A stretch of 43,130 nucleotides of DNA. Origin: a bacterium (GTDB lineage Bacteria > Patescibacteriota > CPR2 > UBA1875 > JAJYID01). Below the pieces are notes generated by a model. The model saw only the letters and a list, made by a program, of their open reading frames with translations. It did no database searches and was not told where the DNA came from. Below, piece by piece: positions 33,788 to 42,606 of the stretch. Made by a program: the position numbers and the translations under genes. The stretch is from NCBI GenBank assembly GCA_021790235.1, contig JAJYID010000001.1:1-43130 (forward strand). The letters run 5' to 3'. Numbering within the stretch: position 1 is the stretch's first letter; each line of letters starts with the position of its first letter.

Positions 33788-35020
33788 TTACTTACCCCAC
33801 CTATAATCTATATTTATTATCCCTTGATTTCTATCTACAGAAACTACTTTAAAAAAATTTGATTTTTCAAGGAGGTCGAGTGGCATTTCCTTTTTACTGC
33901 CCCAAATACCAACCTTTACATAGTATGAATTTGTTCTTAGAGGGATACCATCATACTCAACTTGAAAATAACCTTTTCTAAGATAAACAGATGTATCAAT
34001 TTTATCGAAAGAGGTATGTATCCCAAATATATAGTTTCCTTCACTATTATAAATAGCTACACCAAATTCTAAATTACTGATATTCTTATCTTTCTTAAAA
34101 TAAACTCGGACTTTAAGATTTTCACCAGTTTTGAAAATATTTTTCGGTTTTTCTGCTTTGTCTAGAAACTGAACTTTTGTTATCGATGCTTTTTTTGTTG
34201 GTTTCTTTTTATCGGAATTACTATCTGCTTTTTTTAAATCTTCACTATAGATTCTATTTTCTTCATCTTTTATGTTGTCCTGTGAATATTTATTCGCTAC
34301 TTCCTCGGCTCTACCAATTTTCATAACCTTTCCATTTCGGAGTAGCATCACTCTATCACAATGCTTCTGTACAGTGTTGATATCGTGAGAAACAAGAACA
34401 ACTGTCTTCCCTTGTTCCTTGTATTTATTAAACTCATCTATACATTTGCTTTGAAAATTAGTATCGCCAACCGCTAAAACCTCGTCCATCAAAAGTATTT
34501 CGGCATGAGCGTTTATCGCAAGTGAAAATGCTAAGCGTACTTGCATACCTGAAGAGTAGTTTTTCAGTTTCATATCTATAAACTCTTCCAGCTCAGAAAA
34601 CCTCACTATCTTATCGAATTTATCAGCTACCTCTTGTCTTGTGAGTCCAAGAATGGCTCCCCCTAAAAACAGATTTTCACGTCCAGTAAGTTCAGGGTTG
34701 AATCCTACCCCCAATTCAAGAAATGGAGAGAGTTTGCCGTGAATCTCGACTTTTCCTGTTGTTGGGACATAAATACCAGCTAGTATCTTTAGTAGCGTGC
34801 TTTTACCGCTACCATTTCTACCTATTATCCCAAAAAATTCACCTTTTTTTATCTCAAAAGACACATCTTTCAATGCCTTAAATGTTTCGTATGAGTTCTT
34901 TTTAAACATATTGATCGCAGCGCCCTTTAGATTGTTACGTTTTTCATGAGGAATACTAAATATTTTTGACACATTCTCCACTCGTATTGCTACCTCACTC
35001 TTATCTATATTTTTCTTCAT
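33788..35020 (-). CDS. wzt: Polysaccharide ABC exporter ATPase with C-terminal glycan-binding domain (Wzt type)
   Basis: 410 residues. ATPase part: Walker A GRNGSGKST (67-75), signature NYSSGMQVRLAF, Walker B ILLMDEVLAVGD and the switch His in VLVSHD. After about residue 270 there is a beta-rich extension (KVQFLDKAEKPKNIFKTGENLKVRVYF...) of the Wzt C-terminal type, which in characterised systems reads the terminal modification of the polymer before export. That fits the methyltransferase domain encoded next. No SD is evident; it lies 20 bases after wzm. Confidence 0.92.
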   Translation of the reverse strand: MKKNIDKSEVAIRVENVSKIFSIPHEKRNNLKGAAINMFKKNSYETFKALKDVSFEIKKGEFFGIIGRNGSGKSTLLKILAGIYVPTTGKVEIHGKLSPFLELGVGFNPELTGRENLFLGGAILGLTRQEVADKFDKIVRFSELEEFIDMKLKNYSSGMQVRLAFSLAINAHAEILLMDEVLAVGDTNFQSKCIDEFNKYKEQGKTVVLVSHDINTVQKHCDRVMLLRNGKVMKIGRAEEVANKYSQDNIKDEENRIYSEDLKKADSNSDKKKPTKKASITKVQFLDKAEKPKNIFKTGENLKVRVYFKKDKNISNLEFGVAIYNSEGNYIFGIHTSFDKIDTSVYLRKGYFQVEYDGIPLRTNSYYVKVGIWGSKKEMPLDLLEKSNFFKVVSVDRNQGIINIDYRWGK

Positions 35021-35040
35021 ATCTATTATTTAATTTATTT

Positions 35041-35829
35041 TTATACTTCCTCAGCAAACTTTGCTGCCATTTTCTGGAAAACCATATAACTAATACCAAG
35101 AATAGTTATCACCAAGATAAAAGGAATGACGGAATACCAACCTAAAACACTCCAAGAAGTAGTTATATTACCAGAAATAATTGTTGATCTTGCTCCTTGA
35201 ATAACCTGTGCCAAAGGACTCAACATTAAAATTTTCAAGAATCTTGTTGGCACTAAACTGGTAGGATAAAGGATGGGTGTTGCATAAAATAAACCTTGTG
35301 CTATAACTTCCCAAATAGGACCAATATCTCTAAACTTTACAAATATAGCTGCTAAGAAAAGTGACACAGAGATAGTAAAGATATAAAACTCTACTAAATA
35401 TAAAGGTAATATAAAAATATTAAATGTAAATGGTACCTTACTAAACATAGCAAAACCTGCTACCACGACCAGATTAAGTATCAGAGTTGCAAAAGATGTA
35501 AGACTTATAGCAATCGGCATAATAATTCTAGGAAAATAAACCTTTCTAATAAGGTCTCCATTACCAACTATAGAACCCATACACATAGAAGTTGTCTCAA
35601 CAAAAAATTGAAATAATGTAATACCTAAAAGTAAATATACCGCATAATAAGGGATGGTTGAACCAAGTTTAAAAACATTATTAAAAACTATGTATAGAAT
35701 AAGAAAAAGGAATAAAGGCTTCATCAGTGACCATAAATAACCAAAAAAAGACCCCTGATACTTCATCTTAAAACCTGTTATTGCCAACTCTCTGGTAAGG
35801 TCATAGTATTTAAGCTTATTTATTTTCAT
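35041..35829 (-). CDS. wzm: Polysaccharide ABC exporter permease (Wzm type)
   Basis: 262 residues with six membrane segments of the ABC-2 type. The opening (YYDLTRELAITGFKMKYQGSFFGYLWSLMKPL) and GLFYATPILYPTSLVP are typical of Wzm/TagG permeases. With the ATPase it forms the exporter for an undecaprenyl-PP-linked polymer. First gene of the twelve-gene glycan operon. The ATG is ten bases after an extended -10 and has no SD. Confidence 0.92.
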   Translation of the reverse strand: MKINKLKYYDLTRELAITGFKMKYQGSFFGYLWSLMKPLFLFLILYIVFNNVFKLGSTIPYYAVYLLLGITLFQFFVETTSMCMGSIVGNGDLIRKVYFPRIIMPIAISLTSFATLILNLVVVAGFAMFSKVPFTFNIFILPLYLVEFYIFTISVSLFLAAIFVKFRDIGPIWEVIAQGLFYATPILYPTSLVPTRFLKILMLSPLAQVIQGARSTIISGNITTSWSVLGWYSVIPFILVITILGISYMVFQKMAAKFAEEV

Positions 35830-35839
35830 AATCTGTGAT

Positions 35840-35848
35840 ATTTTAGCA
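35840..35848 (-). promoter_or_regulatory. Extended -10 promoter of the glycan operon
   Basis: TGCTAAAAT on the minus strand, ten bases before the wzm ATG. The -35 is weak. Transcription would start within a few bases of the ATG. Confidence 0.5.
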
Positions 35849-35883
35849 TATTTAAGTGCTTTTTAAAAGTAATTTGATACATC

Positions 35884-35911
35884 TTGAAAATATTCTGTTT
35901 TAGTATAAAAT
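35884..35911 (+). promoter_or_regulatory. Divergent promoter of the epimerase gene
   Basis: TTGAAA (35884-35889), 16 bp, TAAAAT (35906-35911). A leader of about 30 nt with AAGGA precedes the TTG start at 35947. Confidence 0.5.
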
Positions 35912-35946
35912 GAAATGGTATTGTTTATTACTAGATAAGGATAATT

Positions 35947-36930
35947 TTGACTTTAAAAAATCATTATAGTAACTCAAATGTACTTATAACTGGCGGCAAT
36001 GGGTTCATTGGTGCAAACCTTACGGAAATATTAGTCAAGCTTGGTGCTAATGTAACAGTGTTTACGAATATCGCGCAGCCAGGTTGGGAAAAGAAATTCA
36101 AAATTAATGGTAAAACAAACACTGTCATAGGAGATATTACTTCAAAAAAAGATACTGAAAAAGTAGTACAAAATATGGATTTTGTTTTTCATTTAGCGGG
36201 TATATCCGGAGCTACTGAAAGTAATGAGAGATCACTTTTAGATATGCAGATAAATTGTGGTGGAGTATTAACTTTACTAGAGGCATGTAGAAAAAAAAAT
36301 CAAAGAGCACGAATTCTTTTTCCTAGTTCACAACTCGTATATGGTCAGGCTAACAAATTACCTGTGGCTGAAAGTCACTCAACAGAACCTACTAGTATAT
36401 ATGGTATACACAGATTAACAGTTGACAAATATATCGTACTTTACAATAAAGTTTTTGGACTCAAAACTGTCGCTCTTAGAATTCCTAATCCATATGGTCC
36501 AAGACAAAGTATGGATCATACCTATGGGATTGTTAACTATTTTATTGGCAGAGTACTTGCTGGTAACAATATTACAATCTATGGAGAAGGAAATCAGATG
36601 AGAGACTATATTTATATTGAAGATTTAATTGAGGCTATGTTAATTTCAAATGCTAGTCCAGAATCAATAGGCAAAGTATACAATGTAGGTAGCGGGAAAC
36701 CTCATCAATTCAAAGAGATGGCAGAGAAAATTACTAAAGTTATTGGGATTGGTGATATCAAGCATGTCGAATTCCCCAAAAATGCTGCAAAGTCTGAGGT
36801 TGGAGACATTTATTTAGATATTGGAAAAATTAAAGAAGAACTTGGTTGGGAACCATCAACAAAACTTGAAGATGGCATTAGAAAAACAATAGCTTACTAT
36901 AAAAAATCCTCTATTGAATCCTTGGCATAA
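35947..36930 (+). CDS. NAD-dependent epimerase/dehydratase (extended SDR)
   Basis: 327 residues, probably makes a nucleotide sugar for the divergent glycan operon. The Rossmann motif is GGNGFIG (16-22), followed by HLAG. The catalytic Tyr is Y152 in SIYGIHRLTVDKY, after FPSSQLVYG. The residue four positions after Tyr, normally Lys, is Arg156, so the YxxxK motif reads YxxxR. RIPNPYGPRQ and GEGNQMRDYIYIEDL are typical of UDP- or GDP-sugar epimerases. TTG start at 35947 with AAGGA upstream. Product sugar cannot be named. Confidence 0.87.
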   Translation: MTLKNHYSNSNVLITGGNGFIGANLTEILVKLGANVTVFTNIAQPGWEKKFKINGKTNTVIGDITSKKDTEKVVQNMDFVFHLAGISGATESNERSLLDMQINCGGVLTLLEACRKKNQRARILFPSSQLVYGQANKLPVAESHSTEPTSIYGIHRLTVDKYIVLYNKVFGLKTVALRIPNPYGPRQSMDHTYGIVNYFIGRVLAGNNITIYGEGNQMRDYIYIEDLIEAMLISNASPESIGKVYNVGSGKPHQFKEMAEKITKVIGIGDIKHVEFPKNAAKSEVGDIYLDIGKIKEELGWEPSTKLEDGIRKTIAYYKKSSIESLA

Positions 36931-36939
36931 AAAAAGTCT

Positions 36940-37478
36940 TTAACTCACATCCGCCCCATTGGGCAAGGCATTTAAAGTAGCCGGATCAGAATCATAAACA
37001 TCATACCAATTATAGCCATGCTCATTAAAAATGGTAATCGTAGGAATATAACACTTAGCACCACTTTCGATTAGATAAATTTTCCCGCTAGAAGGATCTC
37101 TGGCTAGTTTGGTTACTAAGTATCCATTTGAATATCCATCTAGATATGCATCATTAGGCGTGAAAAGAATATTGTTCCAATTAAACCCCCAGTTATTAAA
37201 GGTGTCTGAGCTGTTGATTGCTCTTTTTTCATGATTTTCGATAAAATAAACAGCCCCGCCATAAGAATGTGCTACTAGTTGCGGCAAGGTTATATCTGAT
37301 CCATTAGCCAACAATGAGAGAGTGTCAGAAGAAGCATCGCTAACTTCATCCCAATGAAATCCATAAAAATTGAATGTTTCTGGACTGTCTATCCATTGTT
37401 TGCTCCCATTAGTTACAAGATAAATCTTGCCATCAATTGTAGAGTTAGGCAGACGGGTAAGGGTTGGGGAAGTAGAAA
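36940..37478. repeat. 539-bp direct repeat, copy 1 (3' end of subtilase gene)
   Basis: Aligns base for base with 38937-39475 (offset 1997), with a single difference (C at 36952, T at 38949), which is silent. It starts exactly at the stop codon of each gene and covers the last 178 codons. Confidence 0.97.
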
Positions 37479-38931
37479 AAGGGATAAGTACATTCTCTGT
37501 GGACCATCCTACGTCAGACCAGTTAAAGCCCCAGTTATTAAAGGTGCCCACGCTAGCTATAGCGTATTTTATATTTTGGCTGCTGAGAAAGTAGATCCGA
37601 CCAGTGTCCTTTGCCCCAACAAGTTGATGATTGAATATTGATTGCTTGATATTTATCCTTCCATAGCCATACTCTTGGCTAAAAACCTGTCCATTCATAT
37701 TTGGTACTTTATCAACCCAAATTTCGATTTTTGATACTATCTGATCATTTGTGAGGGTATTGTCTTGCGCCAGAAGTAAGCTTGCTTCACCGGTCACTTC
37801 AGGAGTTGCAAGTGATGTACCATCAGCAGTGGCATAACTATTTGAAGAGTATGAATTACCATCCCAAATTGTGGAAGACGATGTTATTGAAACTCCCGGA
37901 GCCGTAACATCAAGTTCTGGACCATAATTTGAACCCCAGCCATAATTTGCTGTTGTCACTCTTCTATCTTGGTTGTCTGTTGCACCGACAGCGATAACGT
38001 GAGGTTCGGCTGCCGGGTAATCGACTCCTTGCACATCATCATTACCGGCAGCAGCCACCAAAACAACCCCCTTCCCATAAGCATAATTTATAGCATTCTC
38101 TAATACTGTATCCGGCCCTAAGGCGTGTGATTCTCCGAAGCTCATATTAATAACCTTTGCTCCATTGTCTGCTGCATATTCTATAGCCGCGGCTACATTA
38201 ACACTGTTCCCACCGCCATTGTTATCAAGGCATCTAACAGGCATGATTTTTGCATTCCAGTCTATACCGGCTATACCCTTGCCGTTGTTGGCATTTGCAG
38301 CAATAACACCAGCTACCAATGTTCCGTGCATGTAAGAAGTGCCGCCGCCGCTTACTGGAGAAGGATCATTATCATTGTCAACAAAATTCCAACCGTATTT
38401 GTCATCTATATATCCATTATTATCATCGTCAACACCAGTTACACCATTTATTTCGGTCTGATTTTGCCAAATTCTCCCGGTAAATTCTTCATGAATCGGA
38501 TGGGCGCTATCCATACCCACATTTATGCCTGTATCAAGTACTGCAACGGTCACTGAACTACTACCTGTTGCTCCGGCAGCCCATGCTTGATCTGCCTTTA
38601 TCTGTGGTATATTCCACTGGTTTGGATAATCAGGGTCGTTAACTGTTGTTGCTTTATAATATTTGATTGGTTTTTTGTCTTTAATCAATAGGGGTTCGGT
38701 AACAATCCCCAAAATACTCACACTTTTTCTTTGAATTTTATATAGTCCGGGGGATGATTTGAGCTTGAGGTCTTTGACATCATAACCTTCATTTTTTAAT
38801 GTTTGTATGTTCTGAGGAGCTATTTTGCCAAAGAATGCAGATGAGTTGTCTGCTGATACAAGTTTAACACTTAAAATCAAAGTCAACGATAAAACAACGA
38901 ATAGAAATAATGCACAACGATAAAGCCTCAT
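36940..38931 (-). CDS. Secreted subtilisin-like serine protease (S8) with C-terminal repeats
   Basis: 663 residues: signal peptide (about 1-27), a propeptide-like segment to about 105, then an S8 domain with the full catalytic set D133 (AVLDTGI), H202 (MHGTLVAG), N297 (AAAGNDD) and S373 (DGTSLATPE). A Ca-binding-like Asp/Asn-rich loop (DVDDDNNGYIDD-type) lies near 168-177. From about 440 come four repeats of about 45 residues (IYLxxNGxKxxIxSxxTFNxWGFNW); the last three are identical to those of the upstream protein. The ATG follows the upstream stop by five bases, so the two are co-translated. It probably processes surface proteins or substrates at the cell surface. Confidence 0.92.
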   Translation of the reverse strand: MRLYRCALFLFVVLSLTLILSVKLVSADNSSAFFGKIAPQNIQTLKNEGYDVKDLKLKSSPGLYKIQRKSVSILGIVTEPLLIKDKKPIKYYKATTVNDPDYPNQWNIPQIKADQAWAAGATGSSSVTVAVLDTGINVGMDSAHPIHEEFTGRIWQNQTEINGVTGVDDDNNGYIDDKYGWNFVDNDNDPSPVSGGGTSYMHGTLVAGVIAANANNGKGIAGIDWNAKIMPVRCLDNNGGGNSVNVAAAIEYAADNGAKVINMSFGESHALGPDTVLENAINYAYGKGVVLVAAAGNDDVQGVDYPAAEPHVIAVGATDNQDRRVTTANYGWGSNYGPELDVTAPGVSITSSSTIWDGNSYSSNSYATADGTSLATPEVTGEASLLLAQDNTLTNDQIVSKIEIWVDKVPNMNGQVFSQEYGYGRINIKQSIFNHQLVGAKDTGRIYFLSSQNIKYAIASVGTFNNWGFNWSDVGWSTENVLIPFSTSPTLTRLPNSTIDGKIYLVTNGSKQWIDSPETFNFYGFHWDEVSDASSDTLSLLANGSDITLPQLVAHSYGGAVYFIENHEKRAINSSDTFNNWGFNWNNILFTPNDAYLDGYSNGYLVTKLARDPSSGKIYLIESGAKCYIPTITIFNEHGYNWYDVYDSDPATLNALPNGADVS

Positions 38932-38936
38932 TTCTC

Positions 38937-39475
38937 TTAACTCACATCTGCCCCATTGGGCAAGGCATTTAAAGTAGCCGGATCAGAATCATAAACATCA
39001 TACCAATTATAGCCATGCTCATTAAAAATGGTAATCGTAGGAATATAACACTTAGCACCACTTTCGATTAGATAAATTTTCCCGCTAGAAGGATCTCTGG
39101 CTAGTTTGGTTACTAAGTATCCATTTGAATATCCATCTAGATATGCATCATTAGGCGTGAAAAGAATATTGTTCCAATTAAACCCCCAGTTATTAAAGGT
39201 GTCTGAGCTGTTGATTGCTCTTTTTTCATGATTTTCGATAAAATAAACAGCCCCGCCATAAGAATGTGCTACTAGTTGCGGCAAGGTTATATCTGATCCA
39301 TTAGCCAACAATGAGAGAGTGTCAGAAGAAGCATCGCTAACTTCATCCCAATGAAATCCATAAAAATTGAATGTTTCTGGACTGTCTATCCATTGTTTGC
39401 TCCCATTAGTTACAAGATAAATCTTGCCATCAATTGTAGAGTTAGGCAGACGGGTAAGGGTTGGGGAAGTAGAAA
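38937..39475. repeat. 539-bp direct repeat, copy 2 (3' end of lysozyme-like gene)
   Basis: Partner of 36940-37478, 538 of 539 bases identical. Similarity stops abruptly at 39475/37478 within the codons for STSPTLTRLPN. Confidence 0.97.
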
Positions 39476-41084
39476 GAACACTTAGTATAGGGGAATATGA
39501 GATTGTAAAAACATCATTCTGATTAAATCCCCAATTTAAAAAGGTATTATAATTATTTATCAAGTGTTTAGAACCATTTCCAATAAGGTATATGCCAGGG
39601 CTCCCTTCTTGTTCAGCAAGATTTGATAAATTATTACCAGAAGGCAGTTCTTGCATTGTACTGTCATTTAAAGTATTAATAGTCGAAGCGTCAAACTTCC
39701 AGTCATTAAAAACTGTTGTACTTGGAATATAGCGTTTTCTACCTTGGTCTAAAACAAATTCATCTACCCCACTGCCTTTAATAAGGAAACTACCAAAGTC
39801 ACTACCAGCACTCAATGTGTTTAACAAGTCAGAAGAAATTATACAGATATTTCTTGCTGGAAAGCCAAGATGACCCAACAACCCTGAAACAAGAATGTGA
39901 TGTTTTACACCATTATCAACTAAGTATATATCAGTAGAAGGATCAGGGCCTTTCACTAGATATGAAAAATTCATCCCATTCGGTAAATAACCTAAAGTAA
40001 CTGAGCTAATGTGTAAAATATCGGCTCTATTAAAACCCCAAATATCGAATGCCGCCCAATCTGGTACCCAATGTTTACTCCCTGCATCGATAACATAAAT
40101 TGCACCTGCATCATCAGCAGCATAATTAGTTAGTGCAGTAGATGTCGTATAACTATTTAAAACATTTGAATCAATATAATTTACCGGATATTTGTTTAGG
40201 CCCCAATTAACATATTCACTACTGGAAATATATCTTTTTACATTGTTATCCAATAAATAAAGTGCTTTTGGATCTGGTGAGGATGAATCAGCAATGATGT
40301 TAGGCCCTTGTACCAAAAGTGATCCAAACCACGATGAGTAAATATTAGTAAAATCTGTTTGGATATGAGGTGTATAACGATATAGCGCTGCCGTTGCACC
40401 ATTACCTAAATATATTGACTGCCCATCTATAGGCACAGTATTACCTGTCCAATATATACCCGCATGCGAATCATGAGTATTTGCCCAAATGGCCCACTGT
40501 GCCAGGCCACCCGACCCCCAATCTACCTGCATAGCAAAGCCAGCACATGACCCACTTGGATTATAATTAGTGCTAGTACCACATGTAGCATTAATCCCAC
40601 TTTCGGTATAAGCATAGCCCATGGCCCACATAACATATCCATACCAAGGGCTAGAGTTATAAGTCACTAGACTTGACTCCTTCTGAAGGGTTGTAAGAAT
40701 AACCATGGGATTAATACCATACCACTGTGAATCCATATAAATTAAGTGAGCAGCACTCCATCCCGTGGCATCAACTTCCTGCCCAACTGGCCCAACCCAA
40801 GTTCCCTCATAATAATTCACACCCTGATATGTTTCATATCTGGCAGCTGGAACTGTATAATTTGCTAGATAACTACCATGGGAAACCAAAAAATTCTGAA
40901 TTGTTTGCTCAGTCATAGAGTTTTTATTGAAAAAAATGCTATCATCAATCACTCTACTATTATCAAATGCGAATGTTTTTTGGGGATGGGCGAATATAAA
41001 AAAAGGGCCAAGGACTAATAGTAGAAGTGTTGGCACCCCCTTGCCCTTGGATAGCAATCTGAACAGTATTTTAATGTTGAACAT
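38937..41084 (-). CDS. Secreted lysozyme-like protein with eight KR-type repeats
   Basis: 715 residues with a signal peptide (about 1-40). Residues about 45-255 resemble a lysozyme-like domain found in actinobacterial secreted proteins: YGINPMVILTTLQKESSLV with E136 as candidate general acid, then GFAMQVDWGSGGLAQW and GATAALYRYTPHIQ. Catalysis is not proven. From about 272 to the end are eight repeats starting IYLxDNGxKRxIxSxxxFxxWGF. Repeats six to eight are identical to the end of the subtilase encoded next. The first gene of a two-gene unit with a strong promoter; TTGACA-type control separates it from the membrane gene upstream. Confidence 0.8.
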   Translation of the reverse strand: MFNIKILFRLLSKGKGVPTLLLLVLGPFFIFAHPQKTFAFDNSRVIDDSIFFNKNSMTEQTIQNFLVSHGSYLANYTVPAARYETYQGVNYYEGTWVGPVGQEVDATGWSAAHLIYMDSQWYGINPMVILTTLQKESSLVTYNSSPWYGYVMWAMGYAYTESGINATCGTSTNYNPSGSCAGFAMQVDWGSGGLAQWAIWANTHDSHAGIYWTGNTVPIDGQSIYLGNGATAALYRYTPHIQTDFTNIYSSWFGSLLVQGPNIIADSSSPDPKALYLLDNNVKRYISSSEYVNWGLNKYPVNYIDSNVLNSYTTSTALTNYAADDAGAIYVIDAGSKHWVPDWAAFDIWGFNRADILHISSVTLGYLPNGMNFSYLVKGPDPSTDIYLVDNGVKHHILVSGLLGHLGFPARNICIISSDLLNTLSAGSDFGSFLIKGSGVDEFVLDQGRKRYIPSTTVFNDWKFDASTINTLNDSTMQELPSGNNLSNLAEQEGSPGIYLIGNGSKHLINNYNTFLNWGFNQNDVFTISYSPILSVLSTSPTLTRLPNSTIDGKIYLVTNGSKQWIDSPETFNFYGFHWDEVSDASSDTLSLLANGSDITLPQLVAHSYGGAVYFIENHEKRAINSSDTFNNWGFNWNNILFTPNDAYLDGYSNGYLVTKLARDPSSGKIYLIESGAKCYIPTITIFNEHGYNWYDVYDSDPATLNALPNGADVS

Positions 41085-41109
41085 AAATTTTATATTTGTT
41101 TACTCTTGC

Positions 41110-41137
41110 ATTTTAGCACGACTCAGCACAATGTCAA
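41110..41137 (-). promoter_or_regulatory. Strong promoter of the lysozyme-like/subtilase unit
   Basis: On the minus strand a consensus TTGACA (41137 to 41132), 16 bp, TGCTAAAAT with the -10 at 41115-41110. Leader about 20 nt, without a clear SD. Confidence 0.7.
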
Positions 41138-41153
41138 ACTAAATAGGTTAAGT

Positions 41154-42596
41154 TTACATTAACAATGATAATAAATAGTCAAAATTTAATAACAAGGGAA
41201 GAAGTGCAATAAAAACGATAATTAGAGATAATACTTTTGACATCTTCCTGTTAAAAATGAACAGGGGGTAAATATATAAAAGGGCTATACCTAAAATAAC
41301 AGGATGCATATACCGACCAAGTAACATTGGCCAGTTATTAATGATACTACCAAGAACAAGAAATAGGTAGTTTACAAATACCACAATAACTGCAGATACC
41401 ATGATATTACGAGCTTTAGTGTGTTTTTCTACACCCTTTATTAATAAACCGATTACAACAATCAATCCTAGCAACCATATAGTATTAATAAAATATACCA
41501 AGAATTTTGTAATGGGCTGGAAACCTCCAAAAGCATGCCAATTTATTTCTCCAGGGTCGGGAATCCAAAGATTTTCTAGTGACACCTTAGTTTGTGATTT
41601 AACATATGTGAGGCCTATCTTGCTATTATTTGGATTGAGTATTGGCGCTTGTATCTTTTTGGCTTGCCCATTTGCTGTAAAAGAATTGTAATGGACATGA
41701 TTAAAAAACAACCAAGGCGACAATAATATACTAATTAATGCTATAAAAATTAGATTACTCAGGATATATCTTTTCACCCCCCCTTTTTTAATAAAAATTA
41801 AGAAAAACAAAACAAGTATCATAGGGATAATAATAACCATTAGAAACCTAGATAAAATTGCAAACCCCGTAAAAATACCCAAAACAGCTGCTTCTTTATA
41901 GGTAAATTGTTTTGTTTTAACCAAAAAACGACTTATCCACAAAATAATGAGTCCAACAAAAATGATTGGCAATATGGAATTACCAATAGTTACAGATCTT
42001 ACAACCATAGAAGGTGTCATACCAATAAGGGCAACCCCTAGTGTCTCCCAGAAAAGAAGCTTCTTTGTAAAAAATTTCTTCAGACTCTCAAATATCTTAA
42101 AAGATATAAACACAACTACAAGCAGTTGTATAACACCCCAAATTCTCAAGAAATATATTTTATTGATAAAATTTTTACCTGCCATTTTATAAAACGGTAC
42201 AGATAGAATATAGTACAGAGGCGGCTGAAATGCTTCATACTGCGTCCCAGAAAAACCAGCTTTTTGTGGAGATAAAGGAGATAAGTTGGGATATGTTTTT
42301 GCCTGTATCGCCAGGTCATTACTAGAAACATAATCTGTTAAAAGAGGTAGTTTGTGTTCTTCACTTAAAAATTCAACATAAGCAAAGTGTGCCCTTTCGT
42401 CAATTGGGGACCAAAAAGGTAAAAGGAATGTATATATTAATCCATTTATAAAAACTATTGGCAGAATAATCCAGACAAAAAAAAATTTTAGATACCGCCC
42501 TAGATTCTTTTCTTCAAAAAACCATGCAATTATTAGGAGAAAAACAAATACTAGGTTGGGGAATAAAACAATAAACATTGCTATGATTTGTTGCAT
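41154..42596 (-). CDS. GT-C-like polytopic membrane protein (DUF2142/ArnT-like)
   Basis: 480 residues, about 11-12 membrane helices. After the second helix comes PFWSPIDERAHFAYVEF (D66-E67), and then FQPPLYYILSVPFYKMAG. An acidic pair in the first outer loop plus a QPPLYY motif is the pattern of DUF2142 and related GT-C glycosyltransferases that use polyprenyl-phosphate sugars. Donor and acceptor are unknown. A role in glycosylating surface proteins such as those encoded downstream is possible. It starts ten bases after the upstream gene and has no SD. Confidence 0.7.
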   Translation of the reverse strand: MQQIIAMFIVLFPNLVFVFLLIIAWFFEEKNLGRYLKFFFVWIILPIVFINGLIYTFLLPFWSPIDERAHFAYVEFLSEEHKLPLLTDYVSSNDLAIQAKTYPNLSPLSPQKAGFSGTQYEAFQPPLYYILSVPFYKMAGKNFINKIYFLRIWGVIQLLVVVFISFKIFESLKKFFTKKLLFWETLGVALIGMTPSMVVRSVTIGNSILPIIFVGLIILWISRFLVKTKQFTYKEAAVLGIFTGFAILSRFLMVIIIPMILVLFFLIFIKKGGVKRYILSNLIFIALISILLSPWLFFNHVHYNSFTANGQAKKIQAPILNPNNSKIGLTYVKSQTKVSLENLWIPDPGEINWHAFGGFQPITKFLVYFINTIWLLGLIVVIGLLIKGVEKHTKARNIMVSAVIVVFVNYLFLVLGSIINNWPMLLGRYMHPVILGIALLYIYPLFIFNRKMSKVLSLIIVFIALLPLLLNFDYLLSLLM

Positions 42597-42606
42597 AAAT
42601 AACTAA

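Noticed and set aside
36940-39475. Assembly artefact explaining the 539-bp repeat
   Set aside because: Cannot be excluded, but the copies differ at one base, have different flanks and each completes its gene in frame to a stop, so I treat it as real and flag it for long-read checking.
38937-41084. CRISPR or tandem-repeat DNA array in the repeat-protein genes
   Set aside because: The periodicity is at protein level only, with diverged DNA between units inside each gene; no spacers or identical short repeats.
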